Part shown: positions 9,009 through 20,128 of the stretch, piece by piece
Layout of the letters: every line of letters begins with the position of its first letter
How positions within the stretch are numbered: the first letter of the stretch is position 1
NCBI RefSeq assembly: GCF_021155765.1
Contig: NC_060115.1
Location: forward strand, 13,806,493-13,870,492
DNA length: 64,000 nucleotides
From: Diprion similis
Taxonomy: Eukaryota > Arthropoda > Insecta > Hymenoptera > Diprionidae
Direction of reading: 5' to 3'
Translations under genes and position numbers: made by a program
The notes under the pieces: generated by a model
What the model saw: the letters and a program-made list of their open reading frames with translations, nothing else
Told to the model about the DNA's origin: nothing
The model's database searches: none

Positions 9009-11707
9009 TATACCGGGACCATCTCTAGAAACTAAACAGGAACTGCGCATGCGCCAAATGATTCAATTTCATTGGCCAGCGAAATTGCCCCGCGGAGTAA
9101 TTTTCGTCAGCTAACCAAAGCGACCAACGTACACGAAATGTGACAAGGCTCTGAATATCTCGCGCGTAAAGTAGCGTATTGAGGTTAGGTTGTTATTTAT
9201 TCCTACTTATCGTGAATTTTCTAAGAAAAGTGTCATTCAGCAATACCGTAGTTGATATTAGCAGATATTTAATCGACACAATAAAGGCGTCAATGGAGAA
9301 ACAAATATCAAAAGCTACAGAAATTGGATCAGTTATTTATTGAAAGAAGAAAACTGAAATTAAATGTGGAACGTCATCAACGAGTGGGAGTCTAGACAAA
9401 CTGAGGCAGGTAAGTAAAAATATTGTTTATTTCAAACAGATTCTTTATTTACATAAAATTAAAAATAAATGGATTGTTGAAACCCAGTAGAGGGTTGCTC
9501 CAGAGTAAATTTGTTACAGTGCAGTGCTCCGGAAGCCAGTAATCAGTGCCAATGAACATGAAATATTAAAATAAAATCAGTAACAAGGAATAAAAGAAAT
9601 AGTGTATCTTGAAACACAAAGCTTAGGAGTACAAAAAGTAGCAATTCGTTTTTCTGTCGCAATTTATTGAAAATTAGTGGTATTCAAAACAATTAGAAGC
9701 TCTTGTCTGATGATAATATCTTTTAATATTTTCATGTGGGAAACAAACATCATCGAAGCGAGACTAAAGTTGTCAGGCGTTGAAGCGTGTAAGTAAATTT
9801 CTGATACTATGATATTTGCATATTACAATATTTTCACATGTATTCAATGATAAAATTCGTTTGTTCTGACAGACTTGAAGTTTCAAGTTTGGATAATAGG
9901 ATGAAAATCATACCTTACCTGATGGTCAAAACGTTTTGGTGGCTAGGACCCTAGTTTCTCGATTGGTGCCACCGTTCCAACCATCGAACCTGGTTGTTCC
10001 GTTGTTCCATTAGACAACAGGTATCCGAAGGAATTTCTTCTGGTCATCGCCACCTTCTGAACATCAGTCGTGGCAAAATTGAAGAGCACGACACACTACA
10101 GATCATGGTGTTTGAATATTCCATCATTTTAGATCTATCGAGCCAATAGTAATAAGTTTGTTATTCAACAATTGCTGCTAACTAATTTTACAGAGCAATC
10201 ATTCCGTGCACCATTGTAATCCAAGCAGTATTATTGGCCCGCATTATTCTTCAAATTTTATTTTCGGCAGTTTTGATATTTTATTTTTCACTCTCTTGGT
10301 ATTCAATTCAGATGAATAGTGTTTCAAGTGTTAAATCATATTCCAAGGATGAATTTTGATGTGTAAACTGAACCAATCTCAATCTAAAAATGTTGGATAA
10401 CTTCAGTTGAAAATGTCTTTAAAATCAATATTAATCGACAGTATCATCTGACTAGCTAGTTGCAGCTATCATCCGTGCTTGAGCCTCGTTCAACCCCAGC
10501 AAGGTCTAAGGAATGCATTCACTTACTAGTACACGTTACAAATGATCACTTTGTCTACAATAGGACTTACTTGCTGGCTAACTTTTTTATGATGAATCTT
10601 TATCAGGGAGTCATCCGGTAACTTATTGAAAGCTTGAAACCAGATTCAATTTTATACTCTTACAATGGTCCTTCATTGAAACTGAGAGTTTGTGAATCTC
10701 CATTTATTACAATTAATTCTGCATCCCATGTTAACACTGTTCGAAACAAAAAATCTCATCCTAAGATTGGAAATGGAATCTGCAATGCAAAAGTTATCTA
10801 GTGGCACAAGTTAAAAACAAAGAACCTTATAACGGTTTCTGCGACAGAGGGATTCCTTCCGGATATTCATGTTACTGGATGATGTTCGGAGCACTATGAA
10901 CAAGATATTGTATTGGATTTAGGTTTAAGTAAATATTTTCATGAACTTCAGTGAAAATTAGATATTCATTTGTTTCAAAGGAACAAGGGGTACAATGTTG
11001 AATCCGATAAGTCAATATTTTCATATGAATGTTCTGAACATTACTCTAAAACATGATTATCCTTAAAGTTAATTACTGAGGCACATTTTGAAAATGTTGA
11101 TTTTTAACTTGTGTCACAGAATGTTTCTGAGTTTTACTCTTCGGATTAGATTTCTTTAGATTAGATTTGAAATTGAAAGAAACCGTAAGATCTACAACTT
11201 CCTTTTCCAACCAACAAAAGTGGCCGATGATCTCTGCATGTGTCACGAATTGAATGGGAAGAGAAGACATCAGCTAACAGCAGAGATGCTATTATTTTGG
11301 CTGTATTTTCTGTTGAAAGAAAAAAATTTCATTGTTATTCTTAATGTATGAAGTAATGAAAATGATTGAATAAATTGTCCCCACCTACCTGCTTCGTTTC
11401 TTCCAAGCACCCAACATTTGAACAGATTTCTTGTTTCAATCGAATAGGACGAATTTTCAAAGAGCATCAGCATTAAATTCCGACCGTTCTTTGAACAATC
11501 AATTTTCAATAACAAATGCTTCCCAAGCCTTTCCGAGTGACTATCTCAATGACTTGAGATTCTAACCTCAAAAATGCATGTGAACTACATCGCCGACAGA
11601 AACAGAGTTTGACAGCAGGGTCTCGGGGTGGCCAGACTGCACGGACGGCGGATTTATATTCGCGCATGCGCAGTTCCTGTTTAGTTTCTAGAGATGGTCC
11701 CGGTATA
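9009..11707. mobile_element. TIR-bounded DNA transposon relic, family unknown
   Basis: The ends are inverted repeats of about 46 bp: TATACCGGGACCATCTCTAG continuing through AACTGCGCATGCGC at the left and its complement at 11662-11707. No intact ORF is inside. The two largest minus-strand frames (11073-11270 and 11270-11515) resemble nothing I know and may be fortuitous. AT-rich internal sequence gives no transposase motif. It could be non-autonomous or fully decayed. I could not settle the TSD because both flanks are TA-rich. Confidence 0.6.
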
Positions 11708-13292
11708 TGAATATATGAATTTTAGATATAAATGAGTTATATCTAATACAACTACTTGGAGTCATGCTTGGGGACATACTCAATTTTTCTTGTATATAGA
11801 AGTTCGTAATCTGATAATCGCTGAATTAAAAAAACGAGTGTTGAAACAGTTACTTCATTCAGTAAGCAACGGTCAACAGGATGATCAACTTCAAAGACAA
11901 GCGTGGAGTTGCCAATAGCTGAAACCTTGAATATGATAACCCCAAGGGATGGATTCAGTCCGAGTGGTCTCGAGGAGGAACGGGGTATGAAGGCAGTAGC
12001 TGGGGCTAAAGCAACCCTATAGCATTCAGTATCTTTTTCGAAATTCTTAACCAAACATCCAATCGATCTAATTGCAAATTACGATTTTTCAAATATGCAT
12101 CATATTCAGGAAATTAATTCATTTTTTTGCAGCAATTCAGTATTTTCTCGTTTATAGCATACAAACTATTAAATGAATAGTAGAGTTCGTAGAAATTGGA
12201 ATGTTGAATCGCATCAACATATTACTTTCTTCATTCAATGGTATCGTTATTAAAATCAAACCGGCATTCGAAGCAATTCACAAAATCATAGCAACATCCT
12301 TGCTTCGAAACAACAAATATTCAATCAATTTAAAACGTTATCTTGTTAGAATAATCGTACGTTTCTTCCAATAAACGATCTCGAACCTTGGTGCAACTAA
12401 GTGTCATTGTTCAACAGGATAAATTTTCTTTTTCACAAAATAATAATGTTTCTCTCGATAGAAATATTTCTTCGGATTAAAGATCATTTTTCTTCATATC
12501 AGGAAATACCTCGTTGTGTTCTGAAAATGTACAATTTCATTTAAAACATGTAGTTTCACGTTGATGGCATATATTTTTTTTTTTTTTTTTATTAAATATG
12601 GTCCTCGTAGACATAAGTAACATATTTCATTGTTATAAGAATAAGCGATCGCTTCATGTGAATTCATTTCATTACATACAATGCCATAATCAAGAAAATA
12701 TCGCGTTAAACATTGTAAATATTATTTGAGTGAACAAACAGTTTATTTGACATAAATCATGTAGCGCTTGGATAAAAATATCAAACGAGAAGAGCAACTC
12801 AGTGAAGTATCTAGCCTAACCTTTATCTAATTCATTTGAATTATTTTTTATTTGTCTTAAATACAGAATTGTTTGATTAAAAATTACATAAATTGTCGCT
12901 TCGAATAAATGTGCTCTCAGTACCATCCAAACGCATAAATTATTTAGATCAATTAACATTTACTAAATCCAATAACTTTTTTTTCTCAGTGTATGTGCAC
13001 ACGCACATACCCTTTCTGGGAAAAGCTAAAATAGTCTAAATCGGTTAGGAATGCGCGATTATGCACACCGAACGAAAAGAGGTTCCTTTTCGTGTTTCAT
13101 ATTCAAAATGGCGTTTGCGCCAATTTTCGTTATGATATTCGTGATAAGGAGGTCTGAATACATTATTATACCAAGTTTCAGATCGATCAGCGGTATGCGC
13201 TTTTCGGAAGTACACCCCAAAACCAAATTATCAGAATATACACACTAACCAAATGGCAGGCAAATATAGACATAAAAAGACAAAGTATTACC
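11708..13292. other. Non-coding AT-rich stretch
   Basis: No convincing gene. A 100-residue minus-strand frame at 11752-12054 has no recognisable motif. A T(18)-type run lies near 12570. The last part, from about 12980, may already be upstream sequence of the gypsy relic. Confidence 0.35.
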
Positions 13293-14768
13293 TTGTTAGA
13301 CGAAGAATTCGGTTTCAGTTTCGCGGAAAAAAATCCTAGCTTGAGGTTCAATTGTAGACGAAACATTCAGGTGTCATGGGTAGAGACGGATCAGATTGAG
13401 GTGGACAACAACCAGAATGAACCAATTTCGAAAGGAATTACTTATGATGAAATCAATAACAAGATCTCGGAATGTGACGCTTGAAAGGATGAAGAAGTTA
13501 CAGATTTCAGAGAATGGTTAGAAGAGTACGAAGATGTTTTTAGTAAGAAACCCGGGAAAGTAAGGGTTTATGAACACAAAACAAATATTTATAACGACCG
13601 CCCATTTGTCAAAAGGTCTTACCCAGTGCCCGTCGCACATAGAGATCGAGTTAGAATCGAAGTCGAGAAAATGCTAAAGAATGACATCATAGAAAGATCT
13701 TGCAGTAAATATATAAATCCAATAGTAGTTGTACCAAAGAAATCAGGAGACATCCGACTTGTACTAGATGCACTTTTTATAAACGAGCTGATCGTTCCAG
13801 ATCGAGATTGTGCACAGTCTACCAAAGTATTATTCCAGAAATGTAGTAATTCTAAGGGAATGTCCAGTCTTGACCTCACAGCAAGTTTTTGGCAGGTACC
13901 ATTACACAAAGATTCCCGAAAGTACACGGCGTTTATGTACGAAGGAAAGACATATCAATTTAAAGTTACACCATACGGGCTGAGCACCAGTTTATCTAGC
14001 TTGGTCAGAGCGTTAGAATTCACAGTAAATTTTGTCGACGACATTTTGTGCGTATCAAATACAGTTAATTACCATTTGGGTCACTTGAGGTTATTGTTCC
14101 AAACTTCGAGAGAGCTTAACCTAACTATAAATTTTCAAAAATTGGAGTTCTTCAGGGAAGAAATAGAATTTCTGGGGCATAAAATTGCTAAAGAAGGAAT
14201 CAAACCCCAACCTGATAAAATCGAAGCAATCCATAATTTCCCCAGACCGATAAACCAGAAGCAATTGAAAGGATTTTTAGGATCGACAAACTATTATTGT
14301 AAAGTCACTGATAAATATGCAGGTGCAACGTACTCGCTATTGCAATTAATTAAAAAAGGTACGAAGTGGAAGTGGACGGAAGAGTTAGACCGACAATTTG
14401 AGGAAGTAATGCGTTTGTTTTGCGAAAGCATGATAATTCACCACCCTCATCCAAAAGAGAGATACTATTTGCAATGCGATGCTAGTGATTATGCGGTAGG
14501 CGCAGTGTTGTTCCAAATTGATAAAAACGATGAGCAAGCGGTAATACGTTTCGCAAGCAGAACCATTGAAGCTGCTTCCAACGGAGAAAGAGTTGTTGGC
14601 GATAATCTATGCACTGGAAAAGTTTAGAACGTTCATAATAGGAGCAGCGTTAACAATACGGACGGACCACAAAGCACTAACGTTTGTGCTATCATGTGAA
14701 TTATACAGCTCGAGATTATCAAGATGGGTTTTGTTCATTCAGACATATGACTTCGAAATCGAATATAT

Positions 14769-15057
14769 TGTTACAAAGGGCAAATCACCCGTTTCACCCC
14801 CGTTTCTAATGATCTAGTAGTCGGCATGTGACGCAAGAAAACCAAGTCTTCTTATGTCATAAAATGAATAGGGTTGCTGCGTCAACCGCTATTATTGTAA
14901 AAATAGTCCTGTTTTAGACTTTAAACCAGAAACACGTATTGCCATTAAAGCATTTTTCCTCCAAATATTTTACATAACGCCTTTTATTGATTCCGTTAAA
15001 CAAGCTCACGAACCCACATTTTATTTGAAACGTGAGTCCGATAGGGTTGCAAAACAT
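14769..15057 (+). repeat. Diverged solo LTR in gypsy RNase H
   Basis: Starts TGTTACAAAGGG and follows the 33591-33874 LTR closely for about 190 bases (TAATGATCTAGTAGTCGGCA, GTTGCTGCGTCAACCGCTAT), then diverges. The right end is uncertain. Same LTR family as the younger element at 33591, from an older insertion. It replaced the end of RNase H coding sequence. Confidence 0.65.
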
Positions 15058-15500
15058 AGTCGCTGACATTTCAAGTTGAAATCCACCTGGATAAGGAAAT
15101 TAGGAACATTGGCGAGATAAGGGTCATAGCGGAATTAGCAAAACAGATGAGCAGAGTTGCAAAACGAACTAAGGGAATTGAGCAAATTGCAAAAACAGGA
15201 TCTAAGAATAGCTGATTTAATGGAAAGGGGCGTTATAAAAGAAGGAAATCGATTTACCTTGAGCAACGACGTTCTTTATTTGAAGGTGCCAGGGGGGGAA
15301 GTGAAGGCGTTCCTACCTGAAAAAATAATAAAAACGTTAATTCGAGAATGCCATAAGATGTATGGACATACAGGGGCTAACAAAAGCTATCACTTGCTAT
15401 AAGAAAGCCTTTACTATCCAAAGCTAGCGAAATTAATCAGACGGTAAGTGAGCCGATGCAACCGTTGCCAGCGTTGTAAAGTTCCGAATTATAATGGTAA

Positions 15501-15506
15501 TGCTAA
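15501..15506 (+). repeat. Polinton target-site duplication, left
   Basis: TGCTAA, repeated exactly at 37547-37552 on the other side of the element. Six bases is the usual Polinton/Maverick duplication. Confidence 0.9.
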
Positions 15507-16422
15507 AGTAGTATGGGGGCACTTTGGGGCGTCACAACAAACCCCCCTCCCACTTCTCTCTGGCGCCAGCCCCTCGCCTAGGAGCAGATTTTGGGACGCA
15601 TACCCCTTCCCCCGCCGCCCCTCGCCGAGGAGTGGATTTTGGGACGCATACCCCTTCCCCCGCCGCCCCTCGCCAAGGAGCGGATTTTAGGACGCGTACC
15701 CCTCCCACCCGCCACCCCCTTACCAAGGAGCGGATTTTGGGACATCATTCCTGTTCCCCGTCACCCCTTGCCTACGAGCGATTTTCGTCTAAAGGCTTCT
15801 ATGGCCCGTCAACCCTTTCCCCGCTACCCCCTTGACCAGAAGCGATTTTCGGGTGTTGTTCCCCTACCCCGCGACCCCTGACCAGCAAAACTGATTCCGG
15901 ACTCTATGCGAAGGCTGCTGAGTGTGTACCCTTTACCCCGGATCCCCTATCCGCGAGACGGACTCCTTCCTCTCACCTCGTACCCCTGGCCACGAGACAG
16001 ACTTTGGGCTATGAACCCCTCTACCCGCTACCTCTGACCACGAAGCGAACTCTGTGCCATGGGCGTCTACGACTGCAGTCACTTCCTCCTCCTCCTCCTT
16101 CTCCTTCACCCAAATGATGACCCAGACTCTCTGCCTACGTCACGAACGGGACTCGTTCTTCCTTCAACCCTGTTCTTTGCGGCGGTTGCTCGTGTCACTG
16201 ACCTTTCCCCGCCAGTATTTACCCTAAGGCTTACTTATACTTGAAAAATGTAGACATACTTTTCTAATGTTAAACTATAGTCGTACTTAGAGATATATAT
16301 ATATACATATACTTATACGAGGATGCGGATGGATAAGAAAATGGAAACAAAGACGATGCGACGGCGTATACAAATTAAACTTATTACAGATTTATTCAGA
16401 CATTACGGATACAAATAAATGC
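15507..16422 (+). repeat. Polinton left terminal inverted repeat with minisatellite
   Basis: About 916 bp. The outer part holds three to four copies of a unit of about 55 bp (AGGAGCGGATTTTGGGACGC plus CCCCTTCCCCCGCCGCCCCT); the inner part ends at ATACAAATAAATGC. It is the inverse of 33465-33590 joined to 36879-37546. Compared with the right copy it has about 300 extra bases (roughly 15905-16212) and fewer minisatellite units. Open frames here are repeat shadows. Confidence 0.9.
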
Positions 16423-16582
16423 GAAGGTAGAGCGGGTATGAATACGTAACAAATCAATGACAATTGCAATGTTCTCATTCCTATACACACACACACACAC
16501 AAGATATGGTAGCAGGGTTCTTTTTTTTTTTTATTTACCAGTTTTATACGATAGCGGCATTACAATTCTTAGAGGTACAACA

Positions 16583-17083
16583 TTAAAGACACCTTACAGG
16601 ATAAACGTTATTCGAATTAATACTGAAGCTTTTACGCTTCGAGACATAGGCTAGTCGGATGTGGAATAATTCTGCGATACGATCGTTTCTTTTGAGGTCA
16701 GAAGTAAATATATTGAGAAACTGCCGCAGAGAAAAACCAGCAACCATAAAGTGCATAAACATAATACAAAATTGTCCACATACATCAGAAGAGAGGCTTT
16801 GAAGCTGTCTGTCGTTTCAGGCGTATCGTCTGCAATTTCTTCGTGAAGTCCGATTATGGTGAGGGATGAATGGCGGTGATCTGAAGCTGTCAAAGTATGT
16901 TCCGTGTCCCGAGGAACTGACGAAAAATGCCACCCAGTGGCTACCGGGTCGCGTGTGGTCATCGGTGTTTGATACAATGGCTGTCGGGCATGTCCAGATG
17001 AGGGGTATCTGATCCGCTGAAAAAACCCCGGTCCTCCCGTTCGGAATCGTCGGCATCGCGCTCCATATCTGTAGACTGTCCAT
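16583..17083 (-). pseudogene. PRO: Polinton adenain-like cysteine protease, one nonsense codon
   Basis: Starts at ATG 17083 and would be 166 codons ending at 16583. The N-terminal half has the catalytic His in GSHWVAFFV followed by FDSF. After an in-frame TGA at 16817-16819 the same frame continues with VCGQFC, which holds the catalytic Cys, then an FLNIFTSDLKRND tail. This is the Ulp1/adenovirus-type maturation protease of Polintons, thought to process capsid precursors. Apart from the TGA it looks conserved. Its first 125 bases overlap the end of the upstream gene in another frame. Confidence 0.85.
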
Positions 17084-17888
17084 TTTGCGCGTCGTCGTCT
17101 TTTTCTTCTTCTTCTTCCTCGTCCTCGTTATCGGAGATAATCATACCACGCGCGGAAGATTGTAAGGGGGTATTCGAGCCGCTCGTAGTAGTAGTACGCA
17201 GATCGTAGGGAGCGGCAATTACGCTATCGGACGTAGGTCTGGGTGAATCAGGAGAGATTTCCGATGAAGCGTCTGGTTCTGGTATGACAGCTCCTAGCGA
17301 TGAATTTCTCTGTAGTGGTTGAGGGGCCTGATGACTGGACGAAAACTTCTCTCCGGTGATGCTGTGCTCACTGACTGACGCAGCTTCTGTATACTCGTAT
17401 TTAGTTAAAATGTCGTTGCTGATGACCCATTTTTTGAGTTTGAGTGCGTTGTTCGTCGCGCAGGCAAAAAATTCCTCCTTCTTCACACCATGGAAGAAGC
17501 ACCATTCCGAAGAACGTTCCAGCTTGCCGAATGCTGGGCATTCGAGGTCCTCCAAGTTCAATACTTGTCGCGCAGTAACATTTCCAATATACTTCGATTT
17601 CTCGCGTCCGCGGGCAACAATACGATGAGCGTTACGTGCGATTTCTCGTAGATTAACGGCTAGTTGAAGCAGAACGATGTCACCTTCGAACCACTCGATG
17701 CCGTGATGGTAACAGGTAACGTAATTATTTACGGCACGTTCTTTAAGTGGCAGATCCGCGAAGGGATATGGTGGTTCTACTAGCCAATGTGCCGAGTAGC
17801 GGTGATCGAGGGTGACGACTGCCACTTCTTTCGGTATGAATTTGCCGTAGACATCTCGAAACCCTTGGATATCTATCACGTACTCCAT
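16959..17888 (-). CDS. Conserved Polinton-associated protein of unknown function
   Basis: 309 codons. It opens MEYVIDIQGFRDVYGKF, has a folded N-terminal half of about 165 residues with conserved-looking Trp, His and Cys (YHHGIEWFEGD, EWCFFHG, FFACATNNALKLKKW), then a low-complexity Ser/Pro region and an acidic run EDEEEEEEKDDD near the C-terminus. I have seen the N-terminal domain in mobile-element proteins of insects beside the Polinton protease, but its activity is unknown to me. The early Asp could suggest a DEDD-type nuclease fold; this is speculation. The C-terminus overlaps the protease start. Confidence 0.7.
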   Translation of the reverse strand: MEYVIDIQGFRDVYGKFIPKEVAVVTLDHRYSAHWLVEPPYPFADLPLKERAVNNYVTCYHHGIEWFEGDIVLLQLAVNLREIARNAHRIVARGREKSKYIGNVTARQVLNLEDLECPAFGKLERSSEWCFFHGVKKEEFFACATNNALKLKKWVISNDILTKYEYTEAASVSEHSITGEKFSSSHQAPQPLQRNSSLGAVIPEPDASSEISPDSPRPTSDSVIAAPYDLRTTTTSGSNTPLQSSARGMIISDNEDEEEEEEKDDDAQNGQSTDMERDADDSEREDRGFFSGSDTPHLDMPDSHCIKHR

Positions 17889-18143
17889 ACTTGAGCTTCA
17901 ACGAACGTACTCGAGTGAACAAAGATTGCAAGAGCGATGCTGTCGCGGTGTAGTTTGAATGCTGACTGACTCGGCATTGCAGTTGCGTTAGGCGTTTTAT
18001 ATGCAGCCGTGTTTATCCGATGTCTTCAACTGGCCTGTTGCTCTCCTTGCAGACGTTGGAGTGGAGAAGTGAGCGCGTCCCCTCTAGCGGAAGTCACCAC
18101 CTGCTGTGTCGCGACAGCGCCCGAGCTGGGAGAGGAGTAACTC

Positions 18144-19475
18144 TTACCCCGAAAAATCTGTAATGACCTGACGTGCAGCATCCACTTCAACCAGATTATC
18201 GAATTCAGCGTACACCAGGCAATTCACAGTTTCTTTGAGGGCTTCGTCAAAGCGCACTTCGACCCTGAGAGTTCCGTGTTTGATGAGCGACCAGTGAGAC
18301 GGGCAGTTGGCGGAGAGATCGGGAGGTAGATCAAATGCCATTAGACAATTTCCTTTGGCGAACTGTTGTCGATTGATACCATTTCCGTCGTTCAGAAAAT
18401 GAATCCCCGTACCGGAGAAGAGGGTGTGATAGGCGTCCACGTAGAGATCATCTTTGCCAAAGTTCATCTGTAGCGGTTTCGATGGAACTTGCACTCCGTC
18501 GACGTACAGCGAGAGAAAATTCAGAGAGTAGTTTTGAAAATTGAATGGATTGCGTTGTCTGTCTCCGTTAAAGGCTTTATTGCTGACAAATCCGATTATC
18601 ACTCGTTTCGGTAGCTGACCGAGTATCACATTGTCCAGCGTTGCTGCTTGTACTCCTGCATGTATAGTGAAGGATTTCACCTCGACTCTGGTCACGGGGT
18701 ATTTTGCTGTACCTTTGGCTAATGTTCGTGCATGCGCCAACAAGATTCCGGGGCTGATCTTCACCCGACGAACGAGCAGCGAAGTTTCCAGGATGTGTAG
18801 CTTGTGGCGATTTTCGGCTTCCATGATGCAAAAGCTATCTCTCGATCTCACGAGGAGAAGACGCAGTTCCACACCGTTGAGTAAAAATTTGTCTTGATTG
18901 AATACGTCGCAGTGTAGATGACCAATGAGATCAACGGTACGGGCATTGCTTATGATCCGTTTGCGTTCGATGAATCCGCGATCCGCAGCGTCGGCGTCGT
19001 ATACATCTGATACTCTTTCTTCGCTGTCGTACCATAGTGCCGATGAAAGATGAGATTTCTTGGCGTGAGGTGCGTAATTCAGTAGGGTCTCTATGTACGC
19101 TCGATAGGCATAAGAGTTGTTGGCTGGGGAGACTAGTTTTTGATTAAAGAATATATCGACTTGATTGAACATTGAGTGGAGCAGATTGTTTACCGGAGTG
19201 GCGTGCGGAGCGGGTGCGTTGCCTTCTCCTGCTGGGGTGACCGGAGCCGATGGCTGTAACTTCACTCGTACGCTAAGCATAGTGTGTGCCAAGTCGATGT
19301 ACTCATCGCCGTTTCCAGGTACAACAAATTCAATCGGGGAATCATCGGTTAGAGATGATACGGGCTTGTAGTGTACCGCTTGACCAGCCTCAATAGACGT
19401 CTGCGTTGGTGGTAGAGAAAATAATTCCAGTTCCGACTTCATACACTCACCCGAATGCGCGTGCAGGAAAGCCAT
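18144..19475 (-). CDS. MCP: Polinton major capsid protein
   Basis: 443 codons, intact, ATG at 19475. The start (GECMKSELELFSLPPTQTSI) and the VVPGNGDEYIDLAHT, FNQVDIFFNQKLV and NYSLNFLSLYVDGVQVPS blocks are those of the double jelly-roll capsid protein of Polintons, often annotated in animal genomes as an F54H12.2-like protein. It is predicted to form the icosahedral shell. No stops or shifts were seen, in contrast to the enzymes of this copy. Confidence 0.9.
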   Translation of the reverse strand: MAFLHAHSGECMKSELELFSLPPTQTSIEAGQAVHYKPVSSLTDDSPIEFVVPGNGDEYIDLAHTMLSVRVKLQPSAPVTPAGEGNAPAPHATPVNNLLHSMFNQVDIFFNQKLVSPANNSYAYRAYIETLLNYAPHAKKSHLSSALWYDSEERVSDVYDADAADRGFIERKRIISNARTVDLIGHLHCDVFNQDKFLLNGVELRLLLVRSRDSFCIMEAENRHKLHILETSLLVRRVKISPGILLAHARTLAKGTAKYPVTRVEVKSFTIHAGVQAATLDNVILGQLPKRVIIGFVSNKAFNGDRQRNPFNFQNYSLNFLSLYVDGVQVPSKPLQMNFGKDDLYVDAYHTLFSGTGIHFLNDGNGINRQQFAKGNCLMAFDLPPDLSANCPSHWSLIKHGTLRVEVRFDEALKETVNCLVYAEFDNLVEVDAARQVITDFSG

Positions 19476-19512
19476 TGCTGATGTTTACGTTGTAGGCGTG
19501 CGGCGCGTGGAT

Positions 19513-19731
19513 TTACCGGGGTCCAAATATGTCTGTAAGGGCCCGTTTTTTACAACACTTTTTCCGTTTTGTTTTCTTGGTGGTTCCGGCCCGCTTGGGT
19601 GTCTTTGCCGTTGTTTTCTTCTTCGACCTTCTCCGACCAATTTTTCCCGTTGTACCAGCTGTTCGTCGCGCGTCGACAAGTCTGTTTACGCTGGCGATGT
19701 TTGACTGACGCGCTAATCCTACGAGCCTCGC
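19513..19731 (-). CDS. Short, very basic peptide between MCP and PX
   Basis: A frame without ATG runs from just below 19731 to a TAA at 19513. It reads NIASVNRLVDARRTAG followed by a Lys/Arg-rich tail (GRRRSKKKTTAKTPKR and KKTKRKKCCKK) and ends TDIFGPR. About 40 percent of the tail is basic, like a DNA-condensing core peptide. A TATAAAAGG lies at 19731-19739 on this strand, overlapping the end of PX. The start could be non-ATG or supplied by splicing. Function is inferred only from composition and place. Confidence 0.45.
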   Translation of the reverse strand, partial: ARLVGLARQSNIASVNRLVDARRTAGTTGKIGRRRSKKKTTAKTPKRAGTTKKTKRKKCCKKRALTDIFGPR

Positions 19732-20051
19732 CTTTTATAGCCGGACCCCTTCATGAGTTTATCAATCTTTTCTTCAGCAGCTCTCTTCAAATTATGTCCC
19801 GATTCTGCGATTCGCCTCTTGACTGACTGTTTGAACGGTGTGTCGTTGTTTATATCAGACATAACGTTCATCCCTGCACGCAGTGCCTCTTTTCCGACCG
19901 TTCTGGCACCACTGGTCAGCAACGGAAATATTCGACGAAACAGGCCTCCCAAGACGCTCCCGATTCCGTGTCCTCGCTGATGTGGTGCACCTCGGTCAAC
20001 CGTTTCTATGCCTCCACCGCCAAGTTGAGCTTCGTGCGCGTAATGGGTCAT
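19719..20051 (-). CDS. PX: PX-like Polinton core protein
   Basis: 110 codons, ATG at 20051. The Gly-rich start, a GSVLGGLFRRIFPLLTSGAR hydrophobic-basic segment, and a C-terminus with repeated Lys/Arg ending GSGYKRRGS resemble the small basic PX proteins of Polintons that are compared with adenovirus core proteins. Intact. It sits between the minor capsid gene and MCP, the usual virion-gene block. Confidence 0.75.
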   Translation of the reverse strand: MTHYAHEAQLGGGGIETVDRGAPHQRGHGIGSVLGGLFRRIFPLLTSGARTVGKEALRAGMNVMSDINNDTPFKQSVKRRIAESGHNLKRAAEEKIDKLMKGSGYKRRGS

Positions 20052-20128
20052 GTTGTACCTGGTGTTCTTTCTCTTTTTATTTCTGGCGCGTAACTCCTTA
20101 CCCCCCGTTTCAACGTGATTTCATCCAA

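Larger units (their letters stand above)
13293..15506 (+). pseudogene. pol: Ty3/Gypsy pol, 5' part (RT, RNase H, start of integrase)
   Basis: One frame runs from 13293 to 14627 with a TGA at 13482-13484. It contains a reverse transcriptase with SSLDLTASFWQVPL, PYGLSTSL and a FVDDIL active site; the usual stretch just before FVDDIL is shortened. A +1 shift near 14570-14600 leads into RNase H (TEKELLAIIYALEKFR, then IRTDHKAL). RNase H is cut at 14769 by an LTR. Coding resumes at about 15157 with the integrase N-terminal region (ECHKMYGHTGANKSYHLL, stop, then CNRCQRCK). The gene is then split by the Polinton and continues at 37547. Confidence 0.85.

Noticed and set aside
15448..15881. Plus-strand Pro/Arg-rich proteins in the Polinton left TIR
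   Set aside because: They arise from the 55-bp minisatellite and recur inverted in the right TIR in several frames.
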